Part shown: piece after piece, positions 35,211 through 45,958 of the stretch
How positions within the stretch are numbered: the stretch's first letter is position 1
Layout of the letters: each line of letters begins with the position of its first letter
NCBI RefSeq assembly: GCF_022605165.1
Contig: NC_063075.1
Coordinates: 310,001-374,000 of the forward strand
Reading direction: 5' to 3'
DNA: 64,000 nucleotides
Source of the DNA: Purpureocillium takamizusanense
Taxonomy: Eukaryota > Ascomycota > Sordariomycetes > Hypocreales > Ophiocordycipitaceae
Notes under the pieces: generated by a model
The model's database searches: none
The model's input: the letters and a program-made list of their open reading frames with translations, nothing else
Told to the model about the DNA's origin: nothing
Translations under genes and position numbers: made by a program

Positions 35211-37118
35211 CTATGCTCCCTTTGTCAACCTCTCTTCCGCGTTGTTGGCGGAAGAGATGGCGCCTTCCAGCCTATAGCCCTTGAACTTCCTCGCCGACAC
35301 GTTGTGATCGAAGAGCAAGTCTAGTTCCTCGTAGGACCTGCCCATCGTCTCAGGTACCCGGAAGTACGACCACACCAAACACAAAGCGGCCAAACCACCG
35401 AAAAAGAAACCGAGCTTCCCCTGAATGTTGGCTTCTGTGGGGTTCTCAAGGTACGGAATTGCCACGGTCATGACTTGGGAGTGTCAGCAAGTCTTTGAAG
35501 CCAGACACCTCCAAAAAGGTAATAAAGTATGCCATGATGTGAGACTTACCGATTCCCAAAATTGCCTGGGCTGCTGTGGCAATAGCGATGGACTTGGACC
35601 GCACACGTGTGGCAGAGCACTCTGACAGGAGCACAAAGCATAACGGGCCAATTGAAATATCATAGAAGAAATTCCAGACCAGCATCAAGATCGACTCTGC
35701 CCATATGGCTCCCGAAGGACGGCCGGGAACACAGTCGAGGATTCCGATCAACAGTTGCAAGAAAGTCAGCATCACGAGGCCCCAGACGAATAGCACCCTC
35801 CGACCGATGCGGACCATGAGTCCCCAGGATATGAGGGTACCAACAAACCCCACAGCTATGGGGGTCGATTAGATAGAATTCATATGCATATTGGGGAAGT
35901 CCCATTTGAGACGTTATTGATAGGGGTAGACGAGACGAGACATACCCAAGAAGCCAACTGCCATGTTGAAAGCGTCCTCCGTCGGTAAACCAGCTTGCTG
36001 GAAGAAATATGTGCCGTAGTTGATCAGATAGATCCCGCTTAGTACCTGTGAACAGTAGACGCCCGTCGCAATCTCCGTTCGGCGAAGATTGACTTTCTTG
36101 AAACAGTCCATATAAGTGCTTCCCGCCTCCAGCTCTTGCTCGAGGCGATCCGTCTCGACGATGAATGCCAGAGTAGCATCTACATTCACCTTGCTAGATG
36201 CAAGTCTGTGTAAGGATACCTTTGCGTCGTCCAGCCGGTTTTGTCTCACGAGCCAGTATGGTGATTCTGGAACGAAGAACATGCCGGGGATGAGGACCGC
36301 GATCCAGAACCACTGTAAAGCGAAAGGAATAGAGTAGGCCCAGTGGTTTTCAAGCTTAGAAGTGCCGTTGCAGACACCGTTGCCCAACAACTGCCCCGCA
36401 ACGAAGCACAAGTTGACATATGATGTCAGATGTCCTCGAAGGGCAGTCGGACAGACTTCTGAGGCGTATGCCGGAGCTATCACCACAAACTGTCCAAGAA
36501 CAAGCCCTGCCAGAAGCTCTCCAGCTAGTAGGACGTTGAGTGAGCGAGCGAAGAACTGGATGAAGACGAGTCCGGCGGTAGCAACGACACAGGCGGCAAA
36601 TGTACGCTTTCGACCAAATAATTCCATCGGATACGCCGCGAACAAGGCACCACACACTTGGCCTATGGGATTTCCCATACTGAGACCCGTTTGCCATGAA
36701 GCATCAATAACATACTGAAGCAATTTCGAGTCAGTTTGGTACCGTTTGGGGGGGGGGGGGCAGTTGTGGGTTGTGGGTTGTGGGTTGACAGTCTAACCTC
36801 GCCGTCGACCTCGTACCCAAAGTCACGTTGAAACTGCGGTGTGGCATAGAGATTGCCGATAAGTTGCGGGTCAAAAGCCAACATAATAACCCCCATGCTC
36901 ACAAAAGCCGACCAGCCGATGGCCTTTGGGTATAGTCTCAAGGCTTGACCGAACGTGAGCTCGTTCTCTGCGCGGATGGCCTCGACAAGTTCCGCATCGG
37001 CAGCCAAGGCTTCGTGCTTGGCGACCGAATCATGGTAGACATTGTCGGCCGCAGAAACGACATGTTTTTCGTCGGACGCGTTCGGCTGGGCGCTCGCTGT
37101 GTGTTGGTCCGTTGCCAT
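35211..37118 (-). CDS. MFS sugar transporter (maltose/hexose permease-like)
   Basis: Plasma-membrane sugar:proton symporter of the MFS sugar porter family. Exons in transcript order: 37118-36798, 36714-35946, 35855-35550, 35473-35211; phases agree and give 552 residues with about 12 membrane segments. Motifs: PMELFGRKRT after TM2 (the R-x-G-R-[RK] loop variant), a central PESPYWLVRQNR after TM6, GLMVRIGRRVLF after TM8 and PETMGRSYEELDLLF at the end. N-terminal residues 1-60 are hydrophilic and start MATDQHTASAQPN. The ENE..TFGQALRLYPKAIGWS stretch before TM1 is typical of fungal alpha-glucoside (maltose-type) permeases. Intron 1 contains a 13-base homopolymer and a heptamer repeat. Substrate specificity cannot be read directly. 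Confidence 0.93.
36748..36787. repeat. G13 tract followed by TTGTGGG repeats inside an intron
   Basis: Thirteen G residues (36748-36760), then three TTGTGGG units. The tract lies inside the first intron of the sugar transporter (36715-36797), where it is a C-run in the transcript. It may be length-variable and error-prone in assembly. Confidence 0.85.
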
Positions 37119-39808
37119 CTTGTCGGTATGTCGTCTGGTGGATATGGACTTACACGGCGGTGGAAACAGGGTCGGCAACCACGACCGGGCATCGCAGCTG
37201 CCAAAACGACGGACGGCACGTGTGTATATAACATGGAGCTACTAAAAGCTTACGCTCGATCAGCCCAAAATGAATGCCACTCGCAGCCGTGCTTCTCCAA
37301 GTCCCCTGGTTCCGCTCTCGCATGGCCAACACCCCAAGGGTGACATGCCTGCAGACACAAAAGTCCGGGGATCAACGGGCGACACCCGAAAAAGCGGCAG
37401 GGGGGAGTTGGAGAACCCCGCGGCGCCAGCCAGACACAGGCCGCGTGGTTGACAGGGGGTCCGCCGCTCCGACACAGGGTTCCGGGGGTGGCACCGGCAA
37501 TCACCGGGCATCTCCGGGAGGGACCCCGAGCTTACCTTTCCCCTTCAGCACCACGCCACGAGCGCCTTCACAACAATGCCTGCGTGGAATTGCTATCAAC
37601 CTGGCGCCCACTGATCGAATGACTGGGGACCTTAACGACGTGTGCCACAAATCGGCTCCTCGTGCTGCCCACCCGCCACGCACAGAGCCGTCGCCGAACT
37701 GGAACCGGTCATCTGGGCTATCACTTTGGACAGTTCCCTTTGCAGTCCGTAGTCCGTAGTACCAGATAACGGACCCCCCTTCCCGAGATTGGAGGACGCG
37801 GGGCGCTAGGGTTGCGGCCTGGAGCCGGGTCGCTACGTTGCATCTGTACTGACGGTTCACGTTGGATCAAGAGCATGGTCCTGGTACTGCAGCCACTATT
37901 GTCCTCCGGTAGTCGGATCGAGTCGCGTGTGAGCTAGACATGACACCCCCAACTTGCTTCCCATCCGAGCAAGCACGTGCAAAGAACCGCAGTCTCCTAA
38001 CCCATCCTCCAAGGTGATCCTCGTCTCCACCCCCGCATTATCCGGCAGGCTTCGACACCACCAATACAGCACACATACACGGACGGAATTATCCACCAAT
38101 ACTTAGGGTCAGGTTTCACATGCATGATTTTGCCGTAAATATCGATATATGCTTTCCAAGACAAGATGCAACCAATCGAGATCCTTACAGGATTCATTAC
38201 GATACCTATTTTTGTATAGTATACTAATCTGCCTTCTAAGAGTCACAAGAGCAATAAGGGCGACGAGGGCGACGAAAGCCACGAGGGCTACGAGGGTAAT
38301 GACGGTAACGATAGCCACGACGGGCACGATAGCAACGAGGGCCATAAGGGCTGCGAGAGTAACGACGGCCACGACGGTAACGAGGGTAACAAGGGCGACG
38401 AGGGCGACGAGTGCGACGAAAGCCACGAGGGCTACGAGGGTAATAACGGCAACGAGGGTAACGAGAGCAACGAGAGCAACGAGAGCAACGAGAGCAACGA
38501 GAGCAACGAGAGCAACGAGAGCAACGAGAGCAATAAGTAATATAACTTAGTATATAAATTAGGGTTAGGATATACTTACCGTGCTAGACGTAATAGCGCT
38601 AGCTCAGATGCCCAGGCTGACGCCTGTACTTGCCGCCGAGACAGACGTTAAAGTACATCCTGACACGCGCTGCATTCTAGCTACACGACCAGGCCTATAT
38701 ACTTTCCGTAGGCACCTAGTCGCTCTTTAATAGCTCCGTGGCAGAATTGATAGCATGCTCTTAAATTCGCCATGGGGCAAAGCTTTTCGCCATGACCACA
38801 AGCGTAGGGAATCAACATAGGCTGACAAACGGTTTACAAACAGCGCCGCAGTTCTCGTACCTATATACCCGTTCGTCGCTGTACAACTAATGACATCCGG
38901 TGAGATGTGCCTCCAGAGGCGAAAACCTGCCGTATATGTTCACTCCGACCAAGCCTAGTAGTACGCTTCTTCCATCTCGGCGTCGCTCGCAGCTATGCGA
39001 CTCTCCTCGGTCCCGTCATCGGGACCCCATGGGAACCTCGGACCTCTCGTTACCCTCAGTGCCCTCCTTGCTCGCGCTGCTCTCGTTGCCTTTAGCCCTA
39101 CAGGTCACATGCGTCAGCCAGTGGCCACGAATCGAAGCGCCGTGTCACACAGCTCCATGACGAACTAGCGACTCTCACAGCGAGAAAACAACATACGCAC
39201 TGGGCCTTCAAGTCGACATTACTTTGTTATTCGACACATCCCCGTATCTGCTACAAAGATATTATAATGCCATCGCCCTCACTCAGAATATGGCCAGACG
39301 TCCACAGGTGAGTCTGCGCCATATTTGTCAATACCGAACCGAGCCCTCCGGTAGGCATACGGTTACAAAATGGTTACACTACCAAAGGACCAGCTTACGC
39401 GGGGTCAAATCACTCCTCAACGAACTCACCCGACATCCAGCCGCCGACATGCCTCTCAACCGGGAGAGGTTCTGAGGCGAGTGATTCGAGTCATCAGCGT
39501 CGCGTCTTGATCCCCGTGCGACCCATGTCCCTCTCATGGTTTTGTTATACTGCATCACCGTTTGCCGCCTCTCACCCAACGTCTCATGGCGGAGGCTACG
39601 GTCCCAGGCCTCCACTCATGCTGGCAGCGTGCTCCTCGCTGGTGCTGGCGCAAGGTTCTGAGCCCTCAATCGAGGTACTCCCCGAGTCAGCCAAGCTCAT
39701 GTCCTACTCGTCTCTGCTGCTGAGCGGGCTGGAGGTGCGGCCGCCACGCCAGTCTTCGCGTCCCTCGCGGATTTGCGCCGCGGTGATGGTGCTTCGCCCT
39801 GCGTCATT
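37119..39808. other. 2.7-kb intergenic region with minisatellite
   Basis: The left part is the transporter promoter. The central part holds the 9-bp array described separately, within TA-rich DNA (about 38130-38240 and 38540-38600). The right part is the 3' side of the STRAP-like gene. No gene is supported. Confidence 0.5.
38241..38535. repeat. 9-bp minisatellite in TA-rich DNA (copy B)
   Basis: About 33 units of a 9-base motif of the form ACGAGGGCG / ACGAGAGCA. A longer block (CGACGAAAGCCACGAGGGCT region) occurs at about 38270 and again at about 38415, so an older array was itself duplicated. The right end is a cleaner run of ACGAGAGCA units. Frames stay open on both strands (Arg-Ala-Thr, or Val-Ala-Leu repeats) simply because of the period. 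The flanks are TA-rich. Confidence 0.9.
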
Positions 39809-41026
39809 CTACTCCGTAGGGGCCTTGTCCTGGTTCGCGCCACCCTTCCAAAGGCCATACTGGCCCTCGCAGTTCTTCCACAACTTTATGGTGCCGTCTT
39901 CAGAGCCCGTCGCATAGAGTTTGCCGTCGGGCGAAAACGCGATTGACCAGATGGGACCGTGATGGCCCTTGAGCGTCTCGATTTCAGACTCGTCGTCGTA
40001 ACGAATCAGCCGAGCCCAGGTGCCTGGCTCCTCACCCACGACGACCTTGCGTCCCTTGACGTCGAGCGCCACGCTGGCGATAGAGCGAGGCAGGACAATG
40101 CGCTTAAGCTCTTCCATGGCGCGGACGCCGCCCCAGAAGTAAGCCGTTTTGCCGGCAGCGACGGCAAGCACGGGCTTGCCGCCTCCAATGTCATCGATGG
40201 AGGTATAGCCGGGCGCCAGGGACACCATCTCGCAAGACTTGATCTCGCCATCTAGCACCTCTTGATGGATGCAGGCGCGGCTGGGAAGGTCCAGCCAGCG
40301 AAGCGTCTTGTCCGAGGCCGTGACGATGACGTTGGGGTCCTGAGTCCAGCAGATGAACTTGATGGAGCTCGTATGAACACCCTCGCCGATTTCGAACCCG
40401 GCAGACGAGGGGATCGTGACGGCACTTCCGTCGAAAGACGAAGAGAGCTCGGACAGGTCGAAGATACGAAGCTTCTTCTCCATGCCGCCTGTAGCGAGAA
40501 GATCCGAATTATCGGCTGGGTAGGCAACGGCGCGCACAATATGATCGTGCTGAATCGAGGCGAGCTGCTCTCCCGTGTGTGTGTCCCAAATCTTTCTGTG
40601 TGGCCCGTCAGCGCCTGATGACGACTTGTGCGACATTGGCTGAGAACTCACGCGGTGAAATCGGCGGACGCGGTCGCCGCGTATGCGTGATCCGGACTGA
40701 GTCTCGCCTGCCATACCGCTCCCTTGTGGCCCAAGAAGGTACCTATCCTACAGCGAGTCAGACTTTTTTCCATCTGCCTCGGCTTGTTGGGATACTCACC
40801 AGTCTCCATTGATGCCGTCACGGAGCATGGTATTTCCATCTGGGTTCCCGTCAGCGTGATCACAAACGATAATACAAGCACTCAGTTCCTCCCTCGACGC
40901 ACCTTTGCAGGCAGAGAGCATAAAATACTGTCCATCCTTTTCGAGGCTGGAGAAGCCGATGTGCGGCACGGGCCGCGAGTGGCCGTGGCAGGTCAGCGGA
41001 ACAAAGCTGCGGGCATTGTCGGCCAT
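39809..41026 (-). CDS. STRAP-like WD40 protein
   Basis: Beta-propeller scaffold related to serine/threonine kinase receptor-associated protein (unrip). Exons in transcript order: 41026-40903, 40839-40800, 40747-40652, 40595-39809; phases agree and give 348 residues, the usual length. It begins MADNARSFVPLTCHGHSRPV and reads FSSLEKDGQYFMLSACKDGNTMLRDG across the first junction, [20 protein letters not shown] across the second and DFTAKIWDTHTGEQL across the third. Later repeats include LRIFDLSE, SDKTLRWLDL and GPIWSIAFSPDGKLYATGSEDGTIKLW. The very short 40-nt exon 2 is flanked by good splice sites. STRAP in animals joins SMN/unrip and TGF-beta complexes; the fungal role is probably RNA- or translation-related. 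Head to head with the Doa1 gene. Confidence 0.94.
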
Positions 41027-42376
41027 GTTGAACAGGAGGTGCAGCTCGCAAGTCGGCGTATCTGATTCGCGGACGAACAGGCAATCCAGGGACAAGTTTG
41101 ACGACAAAGGAGACAGCAGCGCTTGTGTTGCAGCAGAACTGTATAATCGGCCGGGTCGGGTCGCGGTAAAATGCGTCAGAAATTGACGGTCGTAACGGTC
41201 GTGGTCTCGTAAACACGTGTGGCGTTTCGTCAAGGTCGTGCAGGCAGGTCGGCAACGATGGCGGCTGGAGAGAGGCACCAGGAGAGCCGTGCGGGATTTC
41301 GCAGGGCTTTGTGCCAAAGGATGAGGTGATGCGTGTACAAAGGAACGACTGTTGGCGGCCAAAAAGGAAGCCGACCTCCTGAGGTGGTGGTGCTGGTGGT
41401 GATGGCGGTCCGAGGTGGAAGGGGATCGAGGTTTCAAAATGTTGGCGGGGCAGGTGAGCGAACGAACGAACTGGTGGCACGTACAGGTCGTACTGGAAGC
41501 AGTGGAGAGTCACGGCGAGGTGGGGCACAGTTGAGTGGAGGCCGATGAATTGCAGCGAAACGGCAGTGAGCGTCTGAGGTCTTAGGGGGGCGTACTTCGT
41601 GTGCCATGGAAGGTAAGGTATCTTCCTCGGGCGATGCTGCTCGAGGTCACCCCAGCTAGACGTACTACTAAGGTGCGATGGTGCGCCCTCAACTGCGGCT
41701 GCAGGAGCAGGTGGTGACCAGCTACCTCCGCTCAGCAGCCCAAGAGCCTCTTTCAATTCCCCAAATATGTCCGTCCACTGAAAGGTTGGCTCCCGGGCAC
41801 GGCACAGTAGGTACACTGGACGCTCTCGCTGCGCAGTGGCCGCCTGGGCTTGAAAGGCCCCGCCCCTGGCCGCCCGTCCAACCTGGTCATCGCCCACTCT
41901 CACCAAGGTACACCACTGTAGGTACCTGGACCGCCACTTGGTCGTCCTCCATCTCAGCGCTCCATCCACTCATCCACGCAGAGCAGGGTGGGGTGGGGTA
42001 GCTCAACTGCCCTGTGCCGTCACTGCGAGCTAGAGCTAGCAAAGCCCCTCGATCACCAATCGAGCTCCGTCTGTCCACTTGCTTCCATCATCATCCACCC
42101 GAGGCTGTTCCAACACCACGGGCTGAGGCCACTGCCACTCACCTCCTCCTGCGCGTCACGAACCTCGCGCCGCCTTTCTCGGGCGACCCCTTTGTCGACA
42201 CCCATTTCACAGTCTCCAAGGTTCTTCTTCACACTGCGCTTGCCGCATAGCGTCGTCATCAAGTCCTCCGCCGGCTACTTCGCACCCCGACCGCCGCCAA
42301 ACCCCCACGCGACTCGACCATTTGAACCTCGAGAGGCGACAACGCCTTCTTATCCATAGTCTCAGCCGTGGGCAAT
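41027..42376. other. Bidirectional promoter region, STRAP-like / DOA1
   Basis: A 1.35-kb space between two divergent WD40 housekeeping genes. CT-rich stretches and many short frames are present, no supported gene. Confidence 0.6.
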
Positions 42377-44815
42377 ATGGCGGGCGATTTCAAGCTGTCG
42401 GCCCAGCTCCTTGGCCATGAGGCAGACGTATGCCTTCCCTCTCCGCCCTCCCCCTCATGACGCCGACATCTCACACGACCCATGGACAGGTCCGAGCCGT
42501 CAGCTTCCCTTCTCCCGACACGGTCCTTTCTGCTTCTAGAGATTGCACAGTCCGCATATGGCGCCGAGGTCCCGGCTCTCCCCCGGCGTACGAGGGCACC
42601 CTCGTGAGTCGCGGGTCCGAGTACGTCAACTCCTTGACCTTTGTCCCCGCCAGCAAGTCTCACCCGGACGGACTGGTGATATCTGGCGGCAAGGACACCA
42701 TCATCGAGGTCAAGTCCCCTCGCGCGGGCTCCACAGACAACGCCGAGTGTCTTCTCATCGGCCACGCCCACAACGTGTGCACGCTCGACGTGGCCCCCAG
42801 CGGTGCCTACCTCGTCTCTGGCGGCTGGGACGGCCAGGCTCGTGTCTGGAACCTGGACAAGTGGGAGACGCAGTTTACGCTCGATGGCCACGAGGGCATG
42901 TCCGTATGGAACGTGACCGCCTTGGACGATACGACGGTCGTTACCGGCTGCGCCGATCAAAACATCCGCATCTATGACTTGACCAACGCCAGCGCAGGTC
43001 AAGTCCAGCCGACGGCGACCATCTACACCCCGGCTGTGGTTCGCGCGCTGTGCAGGGTTCCCAAGGGACATCCCAGCGGGGCCGACATTGCCAGTGCCAG
43101 CAACGATGGCACACTGAGGCTATGGAAGCTGAACGGCCAGCAGGTGGCTGAGCTTCACGGCCATGAGAGCTTCGTGTACTGCCTAACGAGCTTGCCAACG
43201 GGCGAGCTTGTCAGCTCTGGCGAGGACAGAACCGTAAGGATATGGAGAGGCCTCGAATGCGTGCAGACTATTACCCACCCGGCCATATCCGTTTGGACGG
43301 TGGCGGCGAACCCCGCTACCGGCGACATCGTGACTGGAGCCAGCGATGGTGTCGCGCGCATCTTCACGCGGCGAGCGGATCAGGTGGCTGACAAGGAGAC
43401 GCTCGCGCAGTTTGAGGAGTCGGTAAGGTCATCGTCTATCCCTCAACAGCAAGTAGGCGGCATCAACAAGGAGAAGCTCCCGGGGCCCGAATTTCTGACG
43501 ACCAAGTCGGGCACCAAAGAAGGTCAGGTACAGATGATCAAGGAGAGCAACGGCAACGTCACGGCTCATCAGTGGTCCACAAGTCAGCAGCAGTGGATCA
43601 GTGTCGGCACTGTCGTTGATGCCGTCGGCAGCACAGGCAAGAAGGTCGAGTTCAATGGCAAGTCGTACGACTACGTCTTCGACGTGGACATTGAAGACGG
43701 CAAGCCGCCGCTCAAGCTGCCGTACAACCTTTCCGAGAATCCCTACGAACGCGCCACCAAATTCCTCAACGACAACGAATTACCCCTAAGCTACCTCGAC
43801 AACGTGGCCAACTTCATCACCGAAAACACCAAGGGGGCCACGCTGGGACAGTCATCGTCGGCGCAGTCGGGCCCAGACCCCTACGGCACAGAGTCACGAT
43901 ACCGCCCCGGAGAAGACCAACAGGTTCACCAGCCCAAGGTGCTCCCGCAAAAGGAGTATCTGAGCATAACTGCTGCCAAGTATGAGGGTACGTGACGAAC
44001 CGCCCTTGGACCCTGCTACCCCCAAACTGACCGTCTCAGCCATCTTCAACAAGATCATCAACATCAACAAGACCATGATTTCCTCGGGTCGCAAGGACGC
44101 CGCGTTGAACCCAGGCGAGGAATCGGTGCTCCAGGCGCTGCGCGAAGCGCTAGAGTCGTCCAAGCCTATTCCCCCGCAAGCCCTGGGTTTGGTGGTCCGG
44201 ATTGTGACGCAGTGGCCCTACGGCGACCGCCTGCCGGGCCTCGACGTGCTGCGATGCGTCGCCAAATACCCCGCGGCGGCCGACTACACGGATCCGCAGC
44301 ATGGTACACTTCTCGACGTGGCCGTCGGCTCGTCGGTGCCGTCCGACTCGCCCGCCAACGAGAACGCCGCCATGATGGGGGCGCGCACGCTCGCGAACCT
44401 CTTCAGCTCTGCCAATGGCCGCAGCCTCGTCAGCTCCCACGCTGACAAGGCCATTTCGTTTCTGGAACGCCTAGCCGGCGTCAGGGGCGGCGACGCTATC
44501 GGCCCGATGAACCGCAACATCCGCATCGCGCTGGGCACCTCGGCGCTCAACCTCTCGGTCCTCGTGCACCGCGAGAAGCTCCTGTCGGCGGAGCAGCGGC
44601 GCCGCGTCCTGGTCCTCCTCGCCGGGATGCTTGGCCACGACGCGGACTCGGAGGTGCTGTACCGCGCGGCTGTGGCGCTCGGCACGATCCTGTCGGCGTC
44701 CAAGGCCGAGGCGGTGGGGCTGGACCTCACGGCGGCGGTGCGCAGCGCGAAGGAGCGGTGTCCCGAGGTGAGGGTCAAGGCTGTGGCTGACGAGTGTCTT
44801 GCACTGTCACGGTAG
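42377..44815 (+). CDS. DOA1: Doa1/Ufd3 (PLAA) ubiquitin-binding Cdc48 cofactor
   Basis: Binds ubiquitin and the C-terminus of Cdc48/p97, and keeps ubiquitin levels up. Exons 42377-42427, 42490-43987, 44040-44815; phases agree and give 774 residues. A seven-blade WD40 propeller fills about residues 1-310 (FKLSAQLLGHEADVRAVSF, SASRDCTVRIW, VSGGWDGQARVWNL, ASNDGTLRLWKLNG, SSGEDRTVRIWRG). The PFU domain follows (GQVQMIKESNGNVTAHQWS, about 375-480, with the KPPLKLPYNLSENPY segment), then an ARM-like PUL domain (AIFNKIININKTMI to the end), the part that contacts Cdc48. Domain order and length match yeast Doa1 and human PLAA. The start is a 17-codon first exon, MAGDFKLSAQLLGHEAD. Confidence 0.96.
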
Positions 44816-45199
44816 ACCTGACTCTATGGCACCTGCATGGGGGAGCAGGACATGGTCTTGCGTGGGAGATGGAATGGGGAAACTCTGATAGTGGTAGACG
44901 GATGCGCGCATGCATGTAGACACGGGACATGGACACATTCATCTGACAGCGCTGCGTCCCACTCCGGATACTGTTGATAGAATGAATTTCCACAATGCCG
45001 TGTCAACTCCAAACTGTGTAAGTCCCTGTGATTATATAAAGAAACTAGTATAGCAGACATCAGACGGAGCCTCGCTCGTCCGTGTGTGGTGGTATCCAAG
45101 TGTGTTTTTCGAAATCGAGCCGTCCACCCGCTTCTCTTGTCCATGGCATCCCCGTGCCGTCATGTCCTTGCGTCGACGCAGCATTTGCATGCACCCCGC
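44816..45199. other. Intergenic region between convergent genes
   Basis: Shared 3' space of DOA1 and the BIM1-like gene. No gene seen. Confidence 0.6.
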
Positions 45200-45958
45200 T
45201 CATAGGAGCGCCCACAGGCCGCCGAGTGCAAGAGGCAGGTACCCGACCCAGCTCAACCTGCGGACGGCCTCGACGGCGCCGCTCTTGACGTAGGCATCGG
45301 AGCCCGAGTTCTTTGTCGTGATGGTGTACATTTGGGCGAAGCCAATGTCGGTCGAGTTGAAGCAGTTGGTCTCGTTGACCTCGCCGATGCGGGGGTCGCC
45401 GGGCTCGGCGAAGATGATATCGACGCACGAGTAGAGCGCGGCGCCATGCTGGGCGAGCTCGACGACCTGGATGGTGGCCTTGTCGCCGGCCTTTACGGTG
45501 GCGTTGACGGGAAGGGGCACTTGCGGCAGGCAGACGGTGCCGGGGAAGGGGTTGTTGGTCGGGCCGATGATCTGGAAGGGCTTGACCATGGGGAACGACA
45601 TGTTCTCTGGGCCGTGATCCGGACCGTCCGTGCCGAAGCCCAGGTTAATAAAGGCCAGTGCGGTGGCGTGGCCGCGGAACCAGCCTGGCTGGAAGGACAC
45701 GGCGCCACCAGTCGTGGGCCAGTATGTGCGGTTTGTTGTGGTGCCGATGCCGCCGCCTGGTAGAGAGTTTGGGTCAGCGTGGAGTTCAACTTGGACGGTC
45801 GACGAGATGGCAGTAGACTCACAAGGGTACATCCATTGCATGCCGTAGGGAAACGTCTCGTTTGTAATCAAGTTGTTCCCCCGCCAGCCGGGATATGTGA
45901 TGACGGAGTGGGCAGAGGCGAGCGCCACGAAGGCGAGTATCGTCAAGAGAACAGACAT
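45200..45958 (-). CDS. BIM1/X325-like GPI-anchored copper-binding protein
   Basis: Cell-surface copper protein of the LPMO-like X325 family. Exons 45958-45823 and 45756-45200 give 230 residues. Signal peptide MSVLLTILAFVALASA ends exactly before His, so the mature protein starts HSVITYPGWRGNNL; an N-terminal His is the copper-brace ligand of this fold. Splicing restores MQWMYPCGGIGTTTNR, giving the conserved Cys. Further features: YWPTTGGAVSFQPGWF, FGTDG, NATVKAGDKATIQVV and a Cys near SCVDIIF. A hydrophobic C-terminus (LSWVGYLPLALGGLWALL) after a small-residue stretch fits GPI attachment. Family members help copper uptake and lack LPMO activity. The 66-nt intron is a multiple of three without stop. 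Two in-frame possible starts exist; 45958 gives the clean signal peptide. Confidence 0.93.
   Translation of the reverse strand: MSVLLTILAFVALASAHSVITYPGWRGNNLITNETFPYGMQWMYPCESTAISSTVQVELHADPNSLPGGGIGTTTNRTYWPTTGGAVSFQPGWFRGHATALAFINLGFGTDGPDHGPENMSFPMVKPFQIIGPTNNPFPGTVCLPQVPLPVNATVKAGDKATIQVVELAQHGAALYSCVDIIFAEPGDPRIGEVNETNCFNSTDIGFAQMYTITTKNSGSDAYVKSGAVEAVRRLSWVGYLPLALGGLWALL

Noticed and set aside
38109..38550. Val/Ala-rich and Arg-Ala-Thr-rich frames on both strands
   Set aside because: They arise from the period of the minisatellite, not from a gene.
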